64,000 nucleotides of DNA from Valencia hispanica (lineage: Eukaryota; Chordata; Actinopteri; Cyprinodontiformes; Valenciidae). The translations under genes and the position numbers were made by a program. Numbering within the stretch: the first letter of the stretch is position 1; each line of letters begins with the position of its first letter. Below, in pieces: positions 36,401 to 48,782 of this stretch. The stretch spans positions 8,242,149 through 8,306,148 of the forward strand of contig OY747721.1 of the NCBI GenBank assembly GCA_963556495.2, read 5' to 3'. Under the pieces are notes generated by a model. The model saw only the letters and a program-made list of their open reading frames with translations. It was not told the origin of the DNA and did no database searches.

Positions 36401-39400
36401 ATGCCTTTTAATAAGTGCAACACAGGTGAGACTAGTATTAGTCCCCAAAACATTTTAAGTCTGGCATTTAGGCCAAAATCAAACAGGGAGAAAGATATAT
36501 GAGTTCTTACCTCATTTATAATTTCATCAGCAGTGTCTTTGAATATTTGTGATGTTTTTACAGCCATGTCAGGATCAAAAGGTTTCTTCAATTCTAGCTG
36601 TCCAGGGAAAACCTTGGCTATTTGGGAAAATAAGATTATTGTAAGAATGTTCAACAAAATCACACAAACATAAATAACAATATTCAAGCAAATTAAATTT
36701 TTTAATGACAATTTACTAAATATTCTTTTTTATTGATTAAATATTTACCAAAATCCAGTCAAGTAACTATTAACCTGTTAACCCCTCTGATTGTCCAATA
36801 ACTGGATGACAGCAAAACATTTTTTTTAAAGAATTATAGTTTTACATCTTTACTTAATTAAATATAGTCCAAAACAAACAATGCTGGTACTACTAATATT
36901 ACTGCTGCTGCTGCTACTACTACTACAAATAAATAGTCTATTTATCACAGATGGGTTTCAAAAATGAAATCATGACTTTACAACCTAAAACTAAATATAA
37001 CTTGAAACTATATATTTCAAAATCATTAACACTGAAGTGGTCAAAATTCAACTGGACTTAAGGGGTTCAAAATGATATATTGTGGGAGTGTCTTCATTGT
37101 TGTTGTTCTTTTAATAAAATATATAGTACACACAGACACATGAAATACCAAATTTGGTGGTGGGTCCATGTTTTTAACTTTGTAAACTACAGAATAAATA
37201 CACACGATCTACCTTAAAGTTGTTTTGTTGTTTTTTTTGTTAAAGAAGCATATTTTCACTACTTGAAAAATGAAAAGAAAACACCAACATAGATTTCGAT
37301 GTTATGACATTCAAAGTGAAAATTATGTGTTTAAATGAAATAATTTTGAAATTTAGAGGTAGGATTTATTTGAAATTCATTTCAGTTGTCAGTCATGATC
37401 TAGAGTTTCAAAGTCAACATTTTGCCTGTCAAAGTTAGAATTATGAGTTGAAAACTTATTACTGACAATAATTGTAATAAGTTTCAAAGTAATAATTTTA
37501 AGTTTCCATGTTATAAATACAAAATGAAAGTCACAATTTTAAAGTTCATAGTCATGACTGAGTTTAAAAGTAACAGTTTTAACAGTTAGCCTATATTCTT
37601 GTTTTTATGCTCAGAGTCATGAGTTTGAAATGTACAGCTCTAATTTTGGGTTTTAAAGACATACTTATGAGATTCAAACTCAGACACATAAGCTTAAAAG
37701 TTCTAATTTTGGTTTTAAAGTTACAATTATCATACCCACACTATTGCATCTCATTATGAGTATCATCAATTCCTCAATGGACAAATTATGTGACATTTAT
37801 TCTTGTTTTTCCAAGTGGAAAAAAAAAGCACAAGTAGAAAGGCTTTTAAAATCCTCAGAATGGCCAGCAGGGGACAGCTACTTCTGTTCCAAAATGATGT
37901 CAATGTCTAAAGCCTAAAGGACAATGTGCAAATAAAAGCGTATTCACAGGTTAAAATGTGTGCATATTGGTCAATAGCATAACTAAAAATTTGTAAACCA
38001 CACATAAAACAGAAGTGTATATTTTTCCCTGTGAGAATGCAGTTTAAAAAGTTAGATCTGAAATCAATCACAACTACAAATTACACATTTACATTTGTGG
38101 TTTCCTCATTATGAACACAACCACCCCCTGGAGTCTAGACAGGTCCTATATTCATCGACTTATCTAAGCTCCATTGATAAACCCTTGATCACGTGACCAT
38201 GCTCCTAGTTGCAGTTACATGTGTATTCTCAAGCTCATCGCTCCTCGTGTGCATAATGAGGAAACCACAAATTTAAATGTGTAATTTACATAATTTACAA
38301 TGAACAGAGTCCCCAAACAAATGACTCGCAACAGGACTGTCTCGTCTGTTTTTAATTCATTCTTTTTTATGAAGCCAGTTTATAAATACCATAAGTTTTT
38401 TCAGTGACAGGCTGCAACAAACTGTACTAAATTGTTTAGCTGCACAGGTTACTACACTTAGTTAGAAAAAAATTCACTACTACCTTGTTGCTTTACACTG
38501 AGATACATACCGTTTTGACATCCTTGAAGACCATAAACTTGACCAACCAGACACAAGCACACAAAACTCTGGTTGGCACGTTCTTCACAGGTGCTTTTAC
38601 CGAGACATGGGCTTGAAGCGCACACACCTTGATAGTTTAATCAAGAACCACAAACACACAATGAAAGAATTTGATCATTTAAATAAATTATATATATAGG
38701 TACAGTAATTTTAATGAACCTTTGAATTATAAATGATTGTATCTATTTGTAAAGTAGCTGAATTACTTAGGGGCCTTGTAGTTGTCGTTGGACTGGGTAC
38801 TGTAGTTGTTGTTGGACCGGGTACTGTAGTTGTTGTTGGACTGGGTACTGTAGTTGTTGTTGGACCGGGTACTGTAGTTGTTGTTGGACCGGGTCTTGTA
38901 GTTGTCGTTGGACCGGCTACCGTAGTTGTCGTTGGACCTGCTACTGTAGTTGTCGTTGGACCTGCTACTGTAGTTGTCGTTTGACCGGGTACTGTAGTTA
39001 TTGGACCGGGTATTGTAGTTGTTGTTGGACCAGCTACCGTAGTTGTCGTTGGACCGGCTACCGTAGTTGTCGTTGGACCTGCTACTGTAGTTGTTGTCTG
39101 ACCGGGCACTGTCGTTGTTGGACCGGCTACTGTAGTTGTCATTGGACCTGCTACTGTAGTTGTCGTTGGACCTGCTACTGTAGTTGTCGTTGGACCTGCA
39201 ACTGTAGTTGTCGTTGGACCAGCTACTGTAGTTGTTGTCTGACCCGGCACCGTCGTTGTTGGACCGGCTACTGTAGTTGTCGTTGGACCGGGTACTGTAG
39301 TTGTCGTTGGACCAGCTACTGTAGTTGTTGTCTGACCCGGCACTGTCGTTGTTGGACCGGCTACTGTAGTTGTCGTTGGACCGGGTGCTGTAGTTGTCGT

Positions 39401-42400
39401 TGGACCGGCTACTGTAGTTGTCGTTGGACCGGCTACTGTAGTTGTCGTTGGACCTGCTACTGTAGTTGTCGTCTGACCGGGCACTGTCGTTGTTGGACCG
39501 GCTACTGTAGTTGTCGTTGGACCGGCTACTGTAGTTGTCATTGGACCAGCTACTGTAGTTGTCGTCTGACCCGGCACTGTTGTTGTTGGACCGGCGACTG
39601 TAGTTGTCGTTGGACCGGGTACTGTAGTTGTCGTTGGACTGGCTACTGTAGTTGTCGTTGGACTGGGTACTGTAGTTGTCGTTGGACCTGCTACTGTAGT
39701 TGTCGTCTGACCGGGCACTGTCGTTGTTGGACCGGCTACTGTAGTTGTCATTGGACCGGGTACTGTAGTTGTCGTTGGACCTGCTACTGTAGTTGTCGTT
39801 GGACCGGCTACTGTAGTTGTCGTTGGACCGGGTACTGTAGTTGTCGTTGGACCGGCTACTGTAGTTGTCGTTGGACAAGCTACTGTAGTTGTCGTCTGAC
39901 CGGGTAGTGTAGTTGTTGGACCTGCTACTGTAGTTGTCGTCTGACCCGGCACTGTCGTTGTTGGACCGCCTACTGTAGTTGTCGTTGGACCGGGTACTGT
40001 AGTTGTCGTTGGACCAGCTACTGTAGTTGTTGTCTGACCCGGCACTGTCGTTGTTGGACCGGCTACTGTAGTTGTCGTTGGACCGGCTACTGTAGTTGTC
40101 GTTGGACTGGGTACTGTAGTTGTCGTTGGACCTGCTACTGTAGTTGTCGTCTGACCGGGTACTGTAGTTGTCGTTGGACCGGGTACAGTAGTTGTCGTTG
40201 GACCGGCTACTGTAGTTGTTGGACCTTCTACTGTAGTTGTCGTTGGACCGGGTACAGTAGTTGTCGTTGGACCAGCTACTGTAGTTGTCGTCGGACCGGG
40301 TGCTGTTGTTGTTGGACCGGCTACTGTAGTTGTCGTTGGACCTGTTACTGTAGTTGTTGTTGGACCGGGTACAGTAGTTGTCGTTGGACCGGCTACTGTA
40401 GTTGTCGTCGGACTGGGTACTGTAGTTGTCGTCTGACCGGGTACTGTTGTTGTTGGACCGGCTACTGTAGTTGTTGGACCGGCTACTATAGTTGTCGTCG
40501 GACTGGGTACTGTAGTTGTCGTCGGACCGGGTACTGTTGTTGTTGGACCGGGAACTGTAGTTGTCATTGGACCTGCTACTGTAGTTGTTGTTGTACCGGC
40601 TACTGTAGTTGTTGGACCTGCTACTGTAGTTGTCGTTGGACTGGCTACTGTAGTTGTCGGACCTGCTACTGTAGTTGTTGTTGGACCAGATACTGTAGTT
40701 GTCGTCGGACCGGCTACCGTAGTTGTCGTTGGACCGGCTACTGTAGTTGTCGTTGGACCTGCAACTGTAGTTGTTGTTGGACCGGGTACTGTTGTTGTTG
40801 GACCGGCTACTGTAGTTGTCGTTGGACCTGCTACTGTAGTTGTTGTTGGACCGGGTACAGTAGTTGTCGTTGGACCGACTACTGTAGTTGTCGTCGGACT
40901 GGGTACTGTAGTTGTCGTCGGACCGGGTACTGTTGTTGTTGTACCGGCTACTGTAGTTGTTGTTGGACCGGCTACTGTAGTTGTCGTCGGACCGGCTACT
41001 GTAGTTGTCGTCGGACCGGCTACTGTAGTTGTCGTTGGACCGGCTACTGTAGTTGTTGTTGGACCAGGTACTGTAGTTGTCGTTGGACCTGCAACTGTAG
41101 TTGTTGTTGGACCGGGTACAGTAGTTGTCGTTGGACCAGCTACTGTAGTTGTCGTCGGACCGGGTACCGTTGTTGTTGGACCGGCTACTGTAGTTGTCGT
41201 TGGACCTGCTACTGTAGTTGTCGTCGGACCGGGTACTGTTGTTGTTGGACCGGCTACTGTAGTTGTCGTCGGACCGGCTACTGTAGTTGTCGTTGGACCG
41301 GCTACTGTAGTTGTCGTTGGACTGGGTACTGCAGTTGTCGTTGGACCTGCAACTGTAGTTGTTGTTGGACCGGGTACAGTAGTTGTCGTTGGACCAGCTA
41401 CTGTAGTTGTCGTCGGACCGGGTACTGTTGTTGTTGGACCGGCTACTGTAGTTGTCGTTGGACCTGCTACTGTAGTTGTTGTTGGACCGGGTACAGTAGT
41501 TGTCGTTGGACTGGGTACTGTAGTTGTCGTCGGACCGGGTACTGTTGTTGTTGTACCGGCTACTGTAGTTGTTGTTGTACCGGCTACTGTAGTTGTCGTC
41601 GGACTGGGTACTGTAGTTGTCGTCGGACTGGGTACTGTTGTTGTTGGACCGGGTACTGTAGTTGTCGTTGGACCTGCTACTGTAGTTGTTGTTGGACCGG
41701 CTACTGTAGTTGTTGGACCTGCTACTGTAGTTGTCGTTGGACTGGCTACTGTAGTTGTCGGACCTGCTACTGTAGTTGTCGTTGGACCGGGTACTGTGGT
41801 TGTCGTCGGACCGGCTACTGTAGTTGTTGTTGGACCAGGTACTGTAGTTGTTGTTGGACCAGCTATTGTAGTTGTCGTCGGACCTGCTACTGTAGTTGTC
41901 GTTGGACTGGCTACTGTAGTTGTCGGACCTGCTACTGTAGTTGTTGTTGGACCAGATACTGTAGTTGTCGTCGGACCGGCTACCGTAGTTGTCGTTGGAC
42001 CGGCTACTGTAGTTGTCGTTGGACCTGCAACTGTAGTTGTTGTTGGACCGGGTACTGTTGTTGTTGGACCGGCTACTGTAGTTGTCGTTGGACCTGCTAC
42101 TGTAGTTGTTGTTGGACCGGGTACAGTAGTTGTCGTTGGACCGACTACTGTAGTTGTCGTCGGACTGGGTACTGTAGTTGTCGTCGGACCGGGTACTGTT
42201 GTTGTTGTACCGGCTACTGTAGTTGTTGTTGTACCGGCTACTGTAGTTGTCGTCGGACTGGGTACTGTAGTTGTCGTCGGACCGGGTACTGTTGTTGTTG
42301 GACCGGGTACTGTAGTTGTTGTTGGACCTGCTACTGTAGTTGTCGTTGGACCTGCAACTGTAGTTGTTGTTGGACCGGGTACAGTAGTTGTCGTTGGACC

Positions 42401-45041
42401 AGCTACTGTAGTTGTCGTCGGACCGGGTACCGTTGTTGTTGGACCGGCTACTGTAGTTGTCGTTGGACCTGCTACTGTAGTTGTCGTCGGACCGGGTACT
42501 GTTGTTGTTGGACCGGCTACTGTAGTTGTCGTCGGACCGGCTACTGTAGTTGTCGTTGGACCGGCTACTGTAGTTGTCGTTGGACTGGGTACTGCAGTTG
42601 TCGTTGGACCTGCAACTGTAGTTGTTGTTGGACCGGGTACAGTAGTTGTCGTTGGACCAGCTACTGTAGTTGTCGTCGGACCGGGTACTGTTGTTGTTGG
42701 ACCGGCTACTGTAGTTGTCGTTGGACCTGCTACTGTAGTTGTTGTTGGACCGGGTACAGTAGTTGTCGTTGGACTGGGTACTGTAGTTGTCGTCGGACCG
42801 GGTACTGTTGTTGTTGTACCGGCTACTGTAGTTGTTGTTGTACCGGCTACTGTAGTTGTCGTCGGACTGGGTACTGTAGTTGTCGTCGGACCGGGTACTG
42901 TTGTTGTTGGACCGGGTACTGTAGTTGTTGTTGGACCTGCTACTGTAGTTGTCGTTGGACTGGCTACTGTAGTTGTCGGACCTGCTACTGTAGTTGTCGT
43001 TGGACCGGGTACTGTGGTTGTCGTCGGACCGGCTACTGTAGTTGTTGTTGGACCAGGTACTGTAGTTGTTGTTGGACCAGCTATTGTAGTTGTCGTCGGA
43101 CCGGCTACTGTAGTTGTTGTTGGACCAGGCACTGTAGTTGTGGTTGGACCTGCTACTGTGGTTATCGTTTGACCTGCTACCGTAGTCGTCGTTGGACCGG
43201 TTACTGTAGTTGTTGGACCAGCTACTGTAGTTGTCATTTCACCTGCTACCGTAGTCGTCGTTGGACCGGCTACTGTAGTTGTCGTTGGACCGGGTACTGT
43301 GGTTGTCGTTGGACCTGCTACTGTAGTTGTTGTTGGAGGTAGTGCAGTTTTTGGAGCAGGAGGTGGTGTAGGAGTTGTATTTTCCAACAATTCAGCTGTT
43401 CCTAATGCTGAATATGAAACATAGGAGAAAAACACAGTAAATCAGCGAGTACAAGTATAAGAATTGTTTTGATTTAATTTTAAATTCATGACTATTTATA
43501 CTAAAGTTTAAGTATTACTAACAATGTTTGCTTCACAATCGAAGGGTTTTATAGTATTTTGCCTTTGTAATGTTGTCTTGCAGTATAACAAAATTTACTG
43601 CTCAATAATGTTTTGGTAACTTGTCTAACATGCAATTATCTGAAAGGAAATTTCAAATGGGATGGTAATGGTCATTCAAATAATAGCGACAGAAGCTGCA
43701 TCATCTTTATTTAACCCCTTACATTTCTTGCAATTCTTGCCCAAAACACTTTTAAAAAAGCATACTACGATGTAACAATGAAAACTGTGTGACAACTTGA
43801 CGCACCTCGAGTAAACTTTGAAGGCTTTCAGGATTATGGTGGCTTGTGAACATAACACTTTTAAAACTTTTTAACTAACTTTTTTATTGAAGTACATTAT
43901 TTGGGCCCTTGTGGATGTGAAAAGAGAAATTTTGTTCAAGATTTATCTGTTCTGTGTATGATATGAGGCTTAGAGCAGTGAGTTGGACATTATTTTAGCA
44001 TTTCAAAGCGGTTTGACAAAAACATTGACTATATCTACAATTATGACTGTATCCTTGATTGGCATACATCATTAGAATCTCCAGAATCTTAACTTTTCAA
44101 TGAAGTATATTTTGTTTATGTAAAAAGAGAGGGCATCACAAAAACAACCAACAAACAAAAACAAAAAAATCAGGTAACATTGTAATGTCCTCGGACAAAA
44201 GAGCACTAATGGGTTAAAGAGTAGACCTTTTCAGATTGTACAGTAGTCAGCAGGTATACTTGACATAATCTATTTCTTTTGATTTGGATTTCTGCATTTT
44301 AATCTGTCTTTTGTTATAAGCTATGTTTAAAATTAAAGTACTTGCTTGAGCATTAAAACGATAAACGCCAGGTTTGAAACAATTGTGCAAACTCAAATTA
44401 TTTTTTATGCTAAAGTAAATCGATGTTGGGATTTTCTTGCAGTTTGAAGCACTTACTGTATTTAAAATTATAAACATGGCTGTCTCCGTTATGTTAAAAG
44501 GGCTCATTTCAGCAATGAGATCTAAAAAAGGAAATACAGATCTTTTCAAATAGATATAATCCATCTGTTAAACTGTCCCTTCAATAAAATAGAATAAAAT
44601 AAAATTTACTTATTAAATGCTAATTCACAACATGTCATCTCAATGCACTTTACAGAACAAGTCATTTCAGTTTAATCACACATACAGTACATTCCAAATA
44701 ATCATACTCATTGAATAGTGCATAGGTTCAGTTCATTAGTCCAATTGGCTCAAAAAGTTTTCTGTCTAAGAAAACCCAGCAGATTTCATTGAGTCATTGA
44801 CTTGACCATCACCTGCCTTACTTATAAGTCTTTAGAAACTGCAGCTGTTTCTGCTTTTTTATGAGGAGCAGGCCTGCCGTCTCATGCAGACTAAACAATC
44901 AAATTAATACAGAAATTGTGTGTTTCTTCACAACAACTTTTATAAAAGGTGATATAAAACTCATATGTAAACACATAACTACTTACCAAAGGTGGCAACA
45001 GCAATCCAAAGGATAAATGTCCCAAAAAATGTTTTAGCCAT
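32909..45041 (-). CDS. Membrane mucin, MUC13-like (unit B), complete
   Basis: Twelve exons: 45041-44987, 43407-38767, 38627-38511, 36617-36511, 36342-36284, 36198-36038, 35530-35405, 35328-35286, 35203-35166, 33667-33580, 33421-33160, 33070-32909. Phases agree at every junction; total 5,859 nt, 1,952 residues. Order: signal peptide, about 1,546 residues of Thr/Pro repeats, EGF, SEA (about 110 residues over three exons), Cys-rich EGF-like block, one membrane helix, about 140-residue cytoplasmic tail. EGF-SEA-EGF-TM is the MUC13 layout, an apical epithelial glycoprotein; MUC3/17-like membrane mucins are the alternative. I see no G-S-V-V-V cleavage motif in SEA. The donor of exon 2 (GTAATT) and acceptor of exon 7 (ATTTAAAG) are the weakest sites. 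Between exons 6 and 7 an open frame with CHDLC is probably intronic. Confidence 0.85.
33580..33667 (-). CDS. Unit B mucin exon 10: membrane helix
   Basis: 88 nt encoding TLLILVIVFSVLGGLMII and further apolar residues to VVANK, followed by a basic FKKK stop-transfer at the next exon. Confidence 0.85.
33838..34445. repeat. Unit-B-specific insertion with GC-rich core
   Basis: Homology with unit A breaks at the poly-A run near 33840 and resumes near 34446 (GTTCTTTAGTCAATG). 34010-34240 is unusually GC-rich. No protein family or terminal repeat recognised. Confidence 0.45.
34495..34655 (-). repeat. tRNA-derived SINE (unit B)
   Basis: Minus strand has an A-box-like AGTGGTAGAGCAGGC and a B-box-like GGTTCTATTCC about 50 bp further, then the GACATGAAGTAGG body. 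Confidence 0.6.
35166..35530 (-). CDS. Unit B mucin exons 7-9: EGF-like, Cys-rich block
   Basis: Exons 35530-35405, 35328-35286, 35203-35166. Reads NLCNGACDDTTTKCQSKDG, FTCDCKENFIPTDFSERLC, then ACPPGFKFHKNTCVR and CTFGYTGLNCTD: one full EGF-like unit and a second partial one just outside the membrane. Confidence 0.8.
36038..36617 (-). CDS. Unit B mucin exons 4-6: SEA domain
   Basis: Exons 36617-36511, 36342-36284, 36198-36038. The product starts VFPGQLELKKPFDPDMAVK, continues IGKQFKGTIGYRDSLVLELR and EASIQIIYEATADIKDE, and ends ATSCADCPLKGGYK. The F-x-G-x-L start and alternating helix/strand pattern match SEA modules of membrane mucins. Confidence 0.8.
36720..38500. other. Intron 3 of the unit B mucin
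   Basis: No gene. Includes a short CTG/CTA repeat (36903-36927). Recognisably homologous to 62570-63700 in unit C but much more diverged than the neighbouring SEA-EGF introns. Confidence 0.6.
38511..38627 (-). CDS. Unit B mucin exon 3: EGF-like domain 1
   Basis: 117 nt; VCASSPCLGKSTCEERA...FVCLCLVG...GCQN, six cysteines in EGF order. Phase 1 both ends; joins directly to AKVFPGQL of the SEA domain. Confidence 0.85.
38767..43330 (-). repeat. 24/21-bp coding minisatellite with 1.26-kb higher-order repeat
   Basis: Base unit GG-ACC-GGC-TAC-TGT-AGT-TGT-CGT-T on the plus strand. Variant order is repeated at an offset of about 1,263-1,266 bp: landmarks at 40686 and 41952 (CCAGATACTG) and at 41331 and 42594 (GCAGTTGTCG) recur with the same neighbours for hundreds of bases. 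Confidence 0.85.
38767..43407 (-). CDS. Unit B mucin exon 2: giant Thr/Pro tandem-repeat (PTS) exon
   Basis: 4,641 nt, open throughout. Begins ALGTAELLENTTPTPPPAPK and then repeats PTTTTVAG / PTTTTVPG / PTTTTVPS (24 bp) mixed with 21-bp forms lacking one Thr, ending TTTTRPL. Nearly every residue is T, P, V, A, G or S: dense O-glycosylation potential and no cysteine in the motif apart from one variant (VACP). Long frames on the other strand (VVVVGPAT, SNDNYSS shadows) are consequences of the 3-bp-multiple repeat. Confidence 0.9.
43420..44980. other. Intron 1 of the unit B mucin
   Basis: No exon seen; 43500-44570 is homologous to 13640-14160 of unit A. Confidence 0.6.
44987..45041 (-). CDS. 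Unit B mucin exon 1: signal peptide
   Basis: ATG at 45041; MAKTFFGTFILWIAVATF, hydrophobic; phase-1 donor GTAAGT joins G to CA of exon 2 to give Ala. Paralogous to 16630-16576. Confidence 0.85.
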
Positions 45042-45250
45042 TGTTAAAAAACAGAAAAAAACAGTGCAGACCTAAACCCCACAAAAAGACTAAAAGCAGA
45101 GCAAACTATGTATGGTTGACACCTGGCAGCCTGGAAACATAGGTGAATGTAAACTCATCCCTGAGTGGAACTTTTTAATCAGTAACTCCTCCCTGGGCGT
45201 TGCTGGACACTAAAACCCTCAGAAGCAGTTTTTTTCAAAATTATTTATTT
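45042..45250 (-). promoter_or_regulatory. Likely promoter region of the unit B mucin
   Basis: The segment upstream of the ATG is conserved with 16631-16800 of unit A (ACTCCTCC.TGGG.GTTGCTGGACACTAAA on the plus strand). An AT-rich TATA-like run (ATTAAAAAG on the minus strand, about 45170) sits about 130 bp upstream of the ATG. Inferred only from position and conservation. Confidence 0.35.
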
Positions 45251-45559
45251 GTTTATATTATCCAACATCATAAACTGTCTCTGCCACAGATTTCAGGAAC
45301 AACAGAAAGTGTCAATGGTTAAAGACATGGGCCAAAACTCTCTCAGTAAAAGGAAGATATAAAAGGGAAGTTCATCAAACTTGATGGGTGTTATGATAAA
45401 AAAAAAATCTTAAATCTCTCCAGAGTTTTCCATTTGACTACTATGAGGTGAAGGTGAGGGGAAGAAATGTAGAAATCTTAGACTTCCTGCAAATTGTTGG
45501 CATTTAAGACTTATTTTTGCTAAAAAAGTAACATAATCTCTATTTTAAGAAATGTGTAG

Positions 45560-46095
45560 CTTTATTAGACCGCTGGCCACCTGATTAGATATACCTGTTT
45601 AGTTACTTGTTAACACAAATGTCAAGTCAGCGAATCACTAGGTTGATATTCATCCATGCAGCGATCTGGACGCAGTGAACATGACTTGCTGATTTTTAAA
45701 GTGAGCATCAGAAAGATGAAGAAATTGGATTTAAGTGACTTTGAATGTGCCATAGTGCCAGACGGGCTAATCTGAGTACATTAGAGACTATTAATCTACT
45801 GTGATCTTCACTCCCAACCATGACTCAGGTTTACTGAGAGCAGTCTTCTTAACACACTTTGTGTTTGTTGGTAGTAGCTGAGGACTGTTTAAATGCCACA
45901 GCCGAGCTGAGTATTGTTAATGACCATTCATTTATTGTCTAAAGCTGGAGTATCTGGAGAGAGTCGCATCATGGAAGTGCAGCCAAAACATCTGCAGCTA
46001 TGCGATGTTATCATGCCAGTGCCAAAATCTCTGAGAAATGTTTTCTTACTTCTTGTTAAATCTAAGCCACAAAGAATTAAGGCCTTAATAAAGCA
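45560..46095 (+). mobile_element. Tc1-like element remnant (unit B)
   Basis: The 5' part matches 17280-17600; after an internal deletion the C-terminal transposase part follows (ESRIMEVQPKHLQL ... RIKALIKQ). A fragment of the SINE seen in unit A (CATTTATTGTCTAAA) remains at about 45930, so the SINE insertion also predates duplication. Confidence 0.7.
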
Positions 46096-46107
46096 ACCAA
46101 TGAGTGT

Positions 46108-46343
<236 letters not shown>

Positions 46344-46344
46344 T

Positions 46345-47690
46345 TATTTTTTGGGTTATAGGTTCCTCAAATATTTTAAATTATTTATTTGCTCTTTATT
46401 AATACTATTTCTCAGCCTTTGCCTTTATAGGTTACATACATATGTTAATAAAAAACCAGAGAAATAAAGATTACATTCCTTGTCAATAGTTTTATGCTTT
46501 TATAGCTGGCCCACCAGTTGTGATTCACAAATCATAAATAAAACAATTTACCATAATTGATTCAAAATAAGTCTCAAAATATTGTCTCTGAGGGACACAG
46601 GGGCCGACCGTAATCATGTATCGTCACAGACAATTCGTCACTAGTAAAACAGGGTGGGACAATGAACAATCTGACCTTTGATTTTAAGAAGCCTTATGTT
46701 GTGAAATCACTCAGTCACCGCTGCCAATGAAAGTACACCTAAATAAAATGTGCATAAAACTGGCTTGAGCTCAGCTAAATTACTGACTGCTGAGAATAGG
46801 GATGCATATATAGTGGGAAATGAAGGTTTTAATGGGACCTACTCTCTAACTGCATCGCTGCTTGTTAACAGAAATCACCTTTTTGTTGAGTTTGATACCC
46901 TTTGAACTAATACTATCTTTAACTCTTGCTCAATTTCAACGCAATCTTGGGTGTTGGTGGAAAAACGGTTTAATCACCCACTTATGTAATCATCACAAAA
47001 TGACTTAACGGTATTCCACGTATCATGCTGAAATATCTATTTCAAAGAATTTTCCTAGATTTTCATTAAGAGCTAATTCTGAGAGAAAACTGGGGTCAAA
47101 CTGAAATATTTGAATTGAACATTTTACTTGAGCAGTCATTGTATTCTTACAGAATTCACCACATTACAAGAACAACAAAGATCAAAAGGAGTAGGCTGAA
47201 GCAGAGTAGCTTATGTTCACCTACCCCTCATTCAATATAGTCAAAATAATTAATAATTATACAATTCACAATATTATACATTCATGACAGTTATTGTATT
47301 AGTTAATGTACCTTTCATGTATATTTGTTATTACTTGTATAATTCATTTTTTGGGACATTAGAAATGAAAAATAAAATAAAAATAAATGAGAAATCTCCA
47401 ATTATTTTGTTAAAAGATGGAAAATCAAGCAAATGTAGGTGTTTTGACCAGTAATACTAGAAACACACCAAGAGGGGCTTCCCATAGACATATACGTTAT
47501 GCAGTTTTAAAATGTTAAAAACAAATAAATATTGGTGCAATGGTATTATTCTCCAAGGCACTAATTTGGGTCCAACACTTTTTAACCAATCCATGCTACT
47601 GTAGGGTGGAATCATCGGGAGGCCCTGTATTAATTATCACAGACTAGCTTTGCCCGCTCAATCAGGACAAAACTGAAGTTTTAGTAGTCA
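46345..47690. other. Junction of units B and C, with LINE RT fragment at 47520-47690
   Basis: No gene seen. Homology to 27030 onward begins near 47040. The 47520-47690 stretch is the unit C counterpart of the decayed RT block at 27360. Confidence 0.45.
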
Positions 47691-48265
47691 GCATGGACAC
47701 TGTTAATGAACAAAGGTGTTTGATCCACAAACAATAGCCTGCAGGTTTGTTCACCTGAAACAGAACTGGATCAGCGGATTCTTTGCATTTGTGTTATTAT
47801 AAGTGAGATACTTCTGATATAAGCATTCATCAACAATTGGATGATTTAGAGGTCATTCCTCATCTCAAGGTCATACTATTAGTAATGCCTCAAGTATTAT
47901 TTAGTGCAATAATATATAGAAATATACACCCACAACTACTTTCTCCTAAAACTTATGATGAATATTCTCTTTAATTCTCTATCTTCGTAATGGGTGAAGA
48001 CATAAGCTGTGGATTTGTTTTTACTTTTTGTTTGGGTTTTCACCTAAATTCAATCTGTGCCATAAAAATGAACAGTGAGTTAATAGAGCCACCTAGTAAA
48101 TTTGAGTTTGCACCACTGCAAATAGTGTCTCTTAAACTTTTGACTAATCTAGAATGTTGACATGTCACATGTAACTTCAGTTAATTTTTAGCACCTATAT
48201 TCACTTTCAAAAACAGGAGCATAACCTCAGATCTTTCCTTTTGAAAATATAGATTAAACTTGTAC

Positions 48266-48388
48266 CACAGGTTCTTTCTTCACCTGATCCGTCGATGCAG
48301 TCCTCCTTCCCATCACAGACGAATCCCAGTGAAATGCATTCACCACTGGTCACACATTTGAATACCTGTGAACTTCATGATGAAGGTG
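48266..48388 (-). pseudogene. Decayed LDLa exon (unit C copy of module 2)
   Basis: 123 nt, homologous to 3175-3297, but the first cysteine codon is TGA (48377-48375) and the second-last acidic motif reads GSGEE. Confidence 0.8.
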
Positions 48389-48659
48389 CTGCAGCAGGCA
48401 AGCAAAACAGTTGAACTGTTTTTTGGATTTTACTCAGTGACTTATTTTGTTGCTTGTTTGTTTTTGTGCATGTCTTCTCTATCCTTTTAGCTTGTCAGTC
48501 ATCCAGGTTTTGGAAATCCTGAAAGCTTAAATGTAAAGCAACTGAACGTCTTTCACAGAAAAGAAGTCCACATACCTTCTACTTACACACTCAGGATGCT
48601 CCTCTGTTTTGTTAAAAAATAATCACTATGCATTCACAGTTTCCTGAAATAAATCAAAA

Positions 48660-48782
48660 GCTGCACATATAGTACATCAGTCATCTTAGAGTCATCTGTG
48701 CAGTCATTAGTTCCATCACACCTCCAATCTATGTTAATGCATTGTCCATTGGTGCACTGAAACTCATTACTAGCACAACTTC
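48660..48782 (-). pseudogene. Decayed LDLa exon (unit C copy of module 1)
   Basis: [14 protein letters not shown]...[11 protein letters not shown] is preserved but the DELNC end and donor are replaced by KMTDVLYVQ. The surrounding introns align with 3720-5480. Confidence 0.8.

Noticed and set aside
41796..43172. 458-codon plus-strand frame of VVVVGPAT repeats, and 308- and 371-codon frames nearby
   Set aside because: Shadows of the mucin repeat: unit lengths are multiples of three and lack stops in several frames. No signal, splice context or domain supports them.
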